A stretch of DNA of 14,926 bases from JBGSUZ01 sp043770095 (GTDB lineage: Bacteria; Bacillota; Clostridia; Peptostreptococcales; Acidaminobacteraceae), in assembly GCA_043770095.1 (NCBI GenBank), contig JAYVIR010000055.1:1-14926 (forward strand), written 5' to 3'. The first letter of the stretch is position 1. Every line of letters starts with the position of its first letter. Of this stretch, positions 13,053 to 14,926 are shown in pieces. Made by a program: the position numbers and the translations under genes. The notes below the pieces were generated by a model. It was given only the letters and a program-made list of their open reading frames with translations. It ran no database searches and was not told the DNA's origin.

Positions 13053-14926
13053 ATGGATAATCAACGAAGTAAACCAATAGAAAAGCAAAATTCAACTGAT
13101 ATGAGGAATTTTTCACGTCAAAATAGTGGTGCTGCAAATACAGCAAAACCCGTTGACCGAAAAAGATCTTTTGGCGATCGTGTCGCCATTGATCCAAGGG
13201 TAAATACAGATCAAATTTCGAAAACGCCAAGTCCAGCTAGAAGGTCATCTGTTAATGCTGACCTCTATCAACCTGGCGAGATTCCAGGCTTTGTACCCCT
13301 TAACTCAAGTAGACCTCAAAACTCGGCTCTAAGGTCTACTCCACAAATGAACGACTCTAGCAGACCAACACGTCCCTCAGAAAGGTCTCGTACTGCAACT
13401 AACGAAAATTCCGGAGGAGACCGATTGAAAAAATCATCTGGCGGTGGAAACCCACCTCGTAAGCCGCGCAAAAAGAAAAATATTTGGCTTAATATTCTAA
13501 AATGGATTGCGCTTGTTATGATTTCCGTTGGCCTCGTAGGTGGCGTTGGCGGTTTTGTTTATGTCCAATCGGTCATTGCTCAATCACCTCCAATTGACCC
13601 ATCCACAATCACAGAAGGGCTAAATGAAAACTCTGTTATTCTAGATGCAAATGGAAAAGTTCTAGAGACCTTGCAAAATGACGGCGTTCGAAAAATCGTT
13701 AAATATGATGAAATGAGCCAAAATCTTATTCACGCCTACATTTCGGTTGAAGACAAGACATTTTGGGATCACAACGGCTTTAATGTCGTTCGTTTGGTCG
13801 GCTCTGTATGGCAGAGTTTTACAAAAGGGGATCGTATCAAAGGTACCTCAACCATTACGCAACAACTTGCAAGGAATATTTACCTTGTAGAAACGAAATC
13901 TGTCAGAAATCTTGAAAGAAAAATAAAAGAAGCCAATTACGCCATTCAAATTGAAAAACATTTAACCAAAGAGCAGATTATTGAGGCTTATCTTAATACA
14001 ATCTATCTTGGTGCTGGTGCAAACGGCGTTGAAGCAGCTGCTCAAGCTTACTTTAGCAAAGAAGCTAAAGACCTCGACCTCGTTGAATCTGCAATGCTTG
14101 CAGGTATTCCAGCGAATCCTCTCTATTATTCTCCTATGAGAACAAAAGAAAAAATTGATGTCACACCTGAAGATGTTATTTTGGATGATTCAGATGAACT
14201 CTATACCATCGTCTATAACAAAGGTTGTGAAAAACGTTATAACATCGCAATCAAGCTCATGTATGACAACGGCGCTATCACTAAAGAAGAATATGAAAAT
14301 GCAAAAAATACAGATTTAGTCGCAAAACTTAAACCAAGTAAACCAACTTCAAGTGATATTGCTTCATATTTTGCTGATATGGTCAAAGAAGACGTAGCAG
14401 AAGCGCTCATGCAAAAATATGACTATACTAAAAATGAAGCCATTAGCATGCTTTATAGCAAAGGGCTTACCATTCACTCTACTGCGGATTATAACATGCA
14501 AAAATCATTAGAATCTGCTTATCAAGAACAAACTAAAAATATGCCTAAGATTACCCTTACCTTTGATGGCAACGGAAATGTTGTTTCAAAAGATGGGCAA
14601 ATATTGCTCTATCGCTATGAAAATATTGTTAATAACGATAGTGAATTTGTCATTCCTTCTTCAGATTTCAAAAAAGATGATAGTGGCAACCTCACCTTGC
14701 TAAAAGGAAAACGTTTAAATTTTTATCCAAAATATCAAGACAATAAACTCGTTAATATCCAAATAGCGATTAAGCCTGCATATAAAGGTTCTGATCTTGC
14801 AGATAAAGGCATACGTGCTTCAGGCACTAAAAACATAAGCAACTTTAACACCTATTCGGGAAAAGATATTATCGTTCCCAAAGAATTTAAGTCCTTTGAT
14901 GACAGTAAAAATGTAGTTATTAGCAG
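13053..14926 (+). CDS. Class A bifunctional penicillin-binding protein (PBP1A-like), 3'-truncated by window edge
   Basis: Membrane-anchored peptidoglycan synthase that polymerises lipid II (GT51 domain) and would cross-link it (transpeptidase domain, beyond the window). The frame is open for 624 codons to the edge. Residues 1-143 are a cytoplasmic tail rich in Ser, Arg, Pro, Asn and Gln, ending in a KPRKKK cluster, and are probably disordered. One membrane helix follows at about 144-170. The glycosyltransferase domain shows SVEDKTFWDHNGF (catalytic E233), GTSTITQQLARN (264-275), RKIKEANYAIQIEK (289-302) and IIEAYLNTIYLG with GVEAAAQAYFSK (309-336). GLTIHSTADYNMQKSLESAY at about 471-490 is the linker leading to the transpeptidase. 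The next 130 residues carry no SxxK motif, so an inserted accessory region lies between. AGGAGG at 13042-13047 supports the ATG. hflX is divergent. Confidence 0.93.
   Translation, partial: MDNQRSKPIEKQNSTDMRNFSRQNSGAANTAKPVDRKRSFGDRVAIDPRVNTDQISKTPSPARRSSVNADLYQPGEIPGFVPLNSSRPQNSALRSTPQMNDSSRPTRPSERSRTATNENSGGDRLKKSSGGGNPPRKPRKKKNIWLNILKWIALVMISVGLVGGVGGFVYVQSVIAQSPPIDPSTITEGLNENSVILDANGKVLETLQNDGVRKIVKYDEMSQNLIHAYISVEDKTFWDHNGFNVVRLVGSVWQSFTKGDRIKGTSTITQQLARNIYLVETKSVRNLERKIKEANYAIQIEKHLTKEQIIEAYLNTIYLGAGANGVEAAAQAYFSKEAKDLDLVESAMLAGIPANPLYYSPMRTKEKIDVTPEDVILDDSDELYTIVYNKGCEKRYNIAIKLMYDNGAITKEEYENAKNTDLVAKLKPSKPTSSDIASYFADMVKEDVAEALMQKYDYTKNEAISMLYSKGLTIHSTADYNMQKSLESAYQEQTKNMPKITLTFDGNGNVVSKDGQILLYRYENIVNNDSEFVIPSSDFKKDDSGNLTLLKGKRLNFYPKYQDNKLVNIQIAIKPAYKGSDLADKGIRASGTKNISNFNTYSGKDIIVPKEFKSFDDSKNVVIS

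Noticed and set aside
1..14926. CRISPR arrays, tRNA or rRNA genes, insertion sequences, phage genes
   Set aside because: No regularly spaced repeats, cloverleaf-type sequences, terminal repeats with transposase frames or phage proteins were seen on either strand.

Overview
The window looks like a chromosomal piece of a low-GC Gram-positive bacterium, most likely an anaerobic member of the Clostridia. Reasons: AT-rich DNA with strong AGGAGG ribosome binding sites, TTG and GTG starts, a lipoprotein cyclophilin, a DedA-type membrane protein, a class A PBP with a long basic cytoplasmic tail, and T-tract hairpin terminators. The genus cannot be fixed from the sequence. I see no tRNA, rRNA, CRISPR array, insertion sequence or prophage gene.

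Left part, plus strand (1-4235). The 3' two thirds of hutG (formimidoylglutamase, histidine breakdown) is followed after 15 bases by an OmpR-type response regulator. An overlapping sensor kinase gene carries an in-frame TAA at its 23rd codon, so it is annotated as a probable pseudogene. Next comes a compact regulatory segment (about 2787-2889): an 11-bp-phased direct repeat, a TATAAT box, and a perfect 20-bp inverted repeat whose right arm contains the ribosome binding site of the next gene. It precedes two membrane proteins of the DedA/VTT superfamily (DedA and TVP38/TMEM64 types). The simplest reading is that the regulator controls these two membrane genes.

Middle part, minus strand (4241-8905). 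A bidirectional terminator overlaps both convergent stop codons. Then come a GNAT / HutD-family / cyclophilin-lipoprotein operon, a LAT-type amino acid permease with a near-consensus promoter and a dyad just after its predicted start site, a RimL-like acetyltransferase, and a HicB-like protein without HicA. hutG and a hutD-like gene lie about 4.3 kb apart on opposite strands.

Right part. On the minus strand are housekeeping genes: hflX and yigZ (ribosome-associated GTPase plus an IMPACT-family protein), then a CoA-binding protein and nadE (NAD synthesis), then yebC followed by the HicB-like gene. Divergent from hflX, with an extended -10 promoter, is a bifunctional penicillin-binding protein gene that runs off the right edge.

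Most of the window is ordinary core genome. I found no convincing new multi-gene system. The parts most worth a second look are the interrupted kinase and the layered promoter/terminator/ribosome-binding-site element upstream of the DedA gene.
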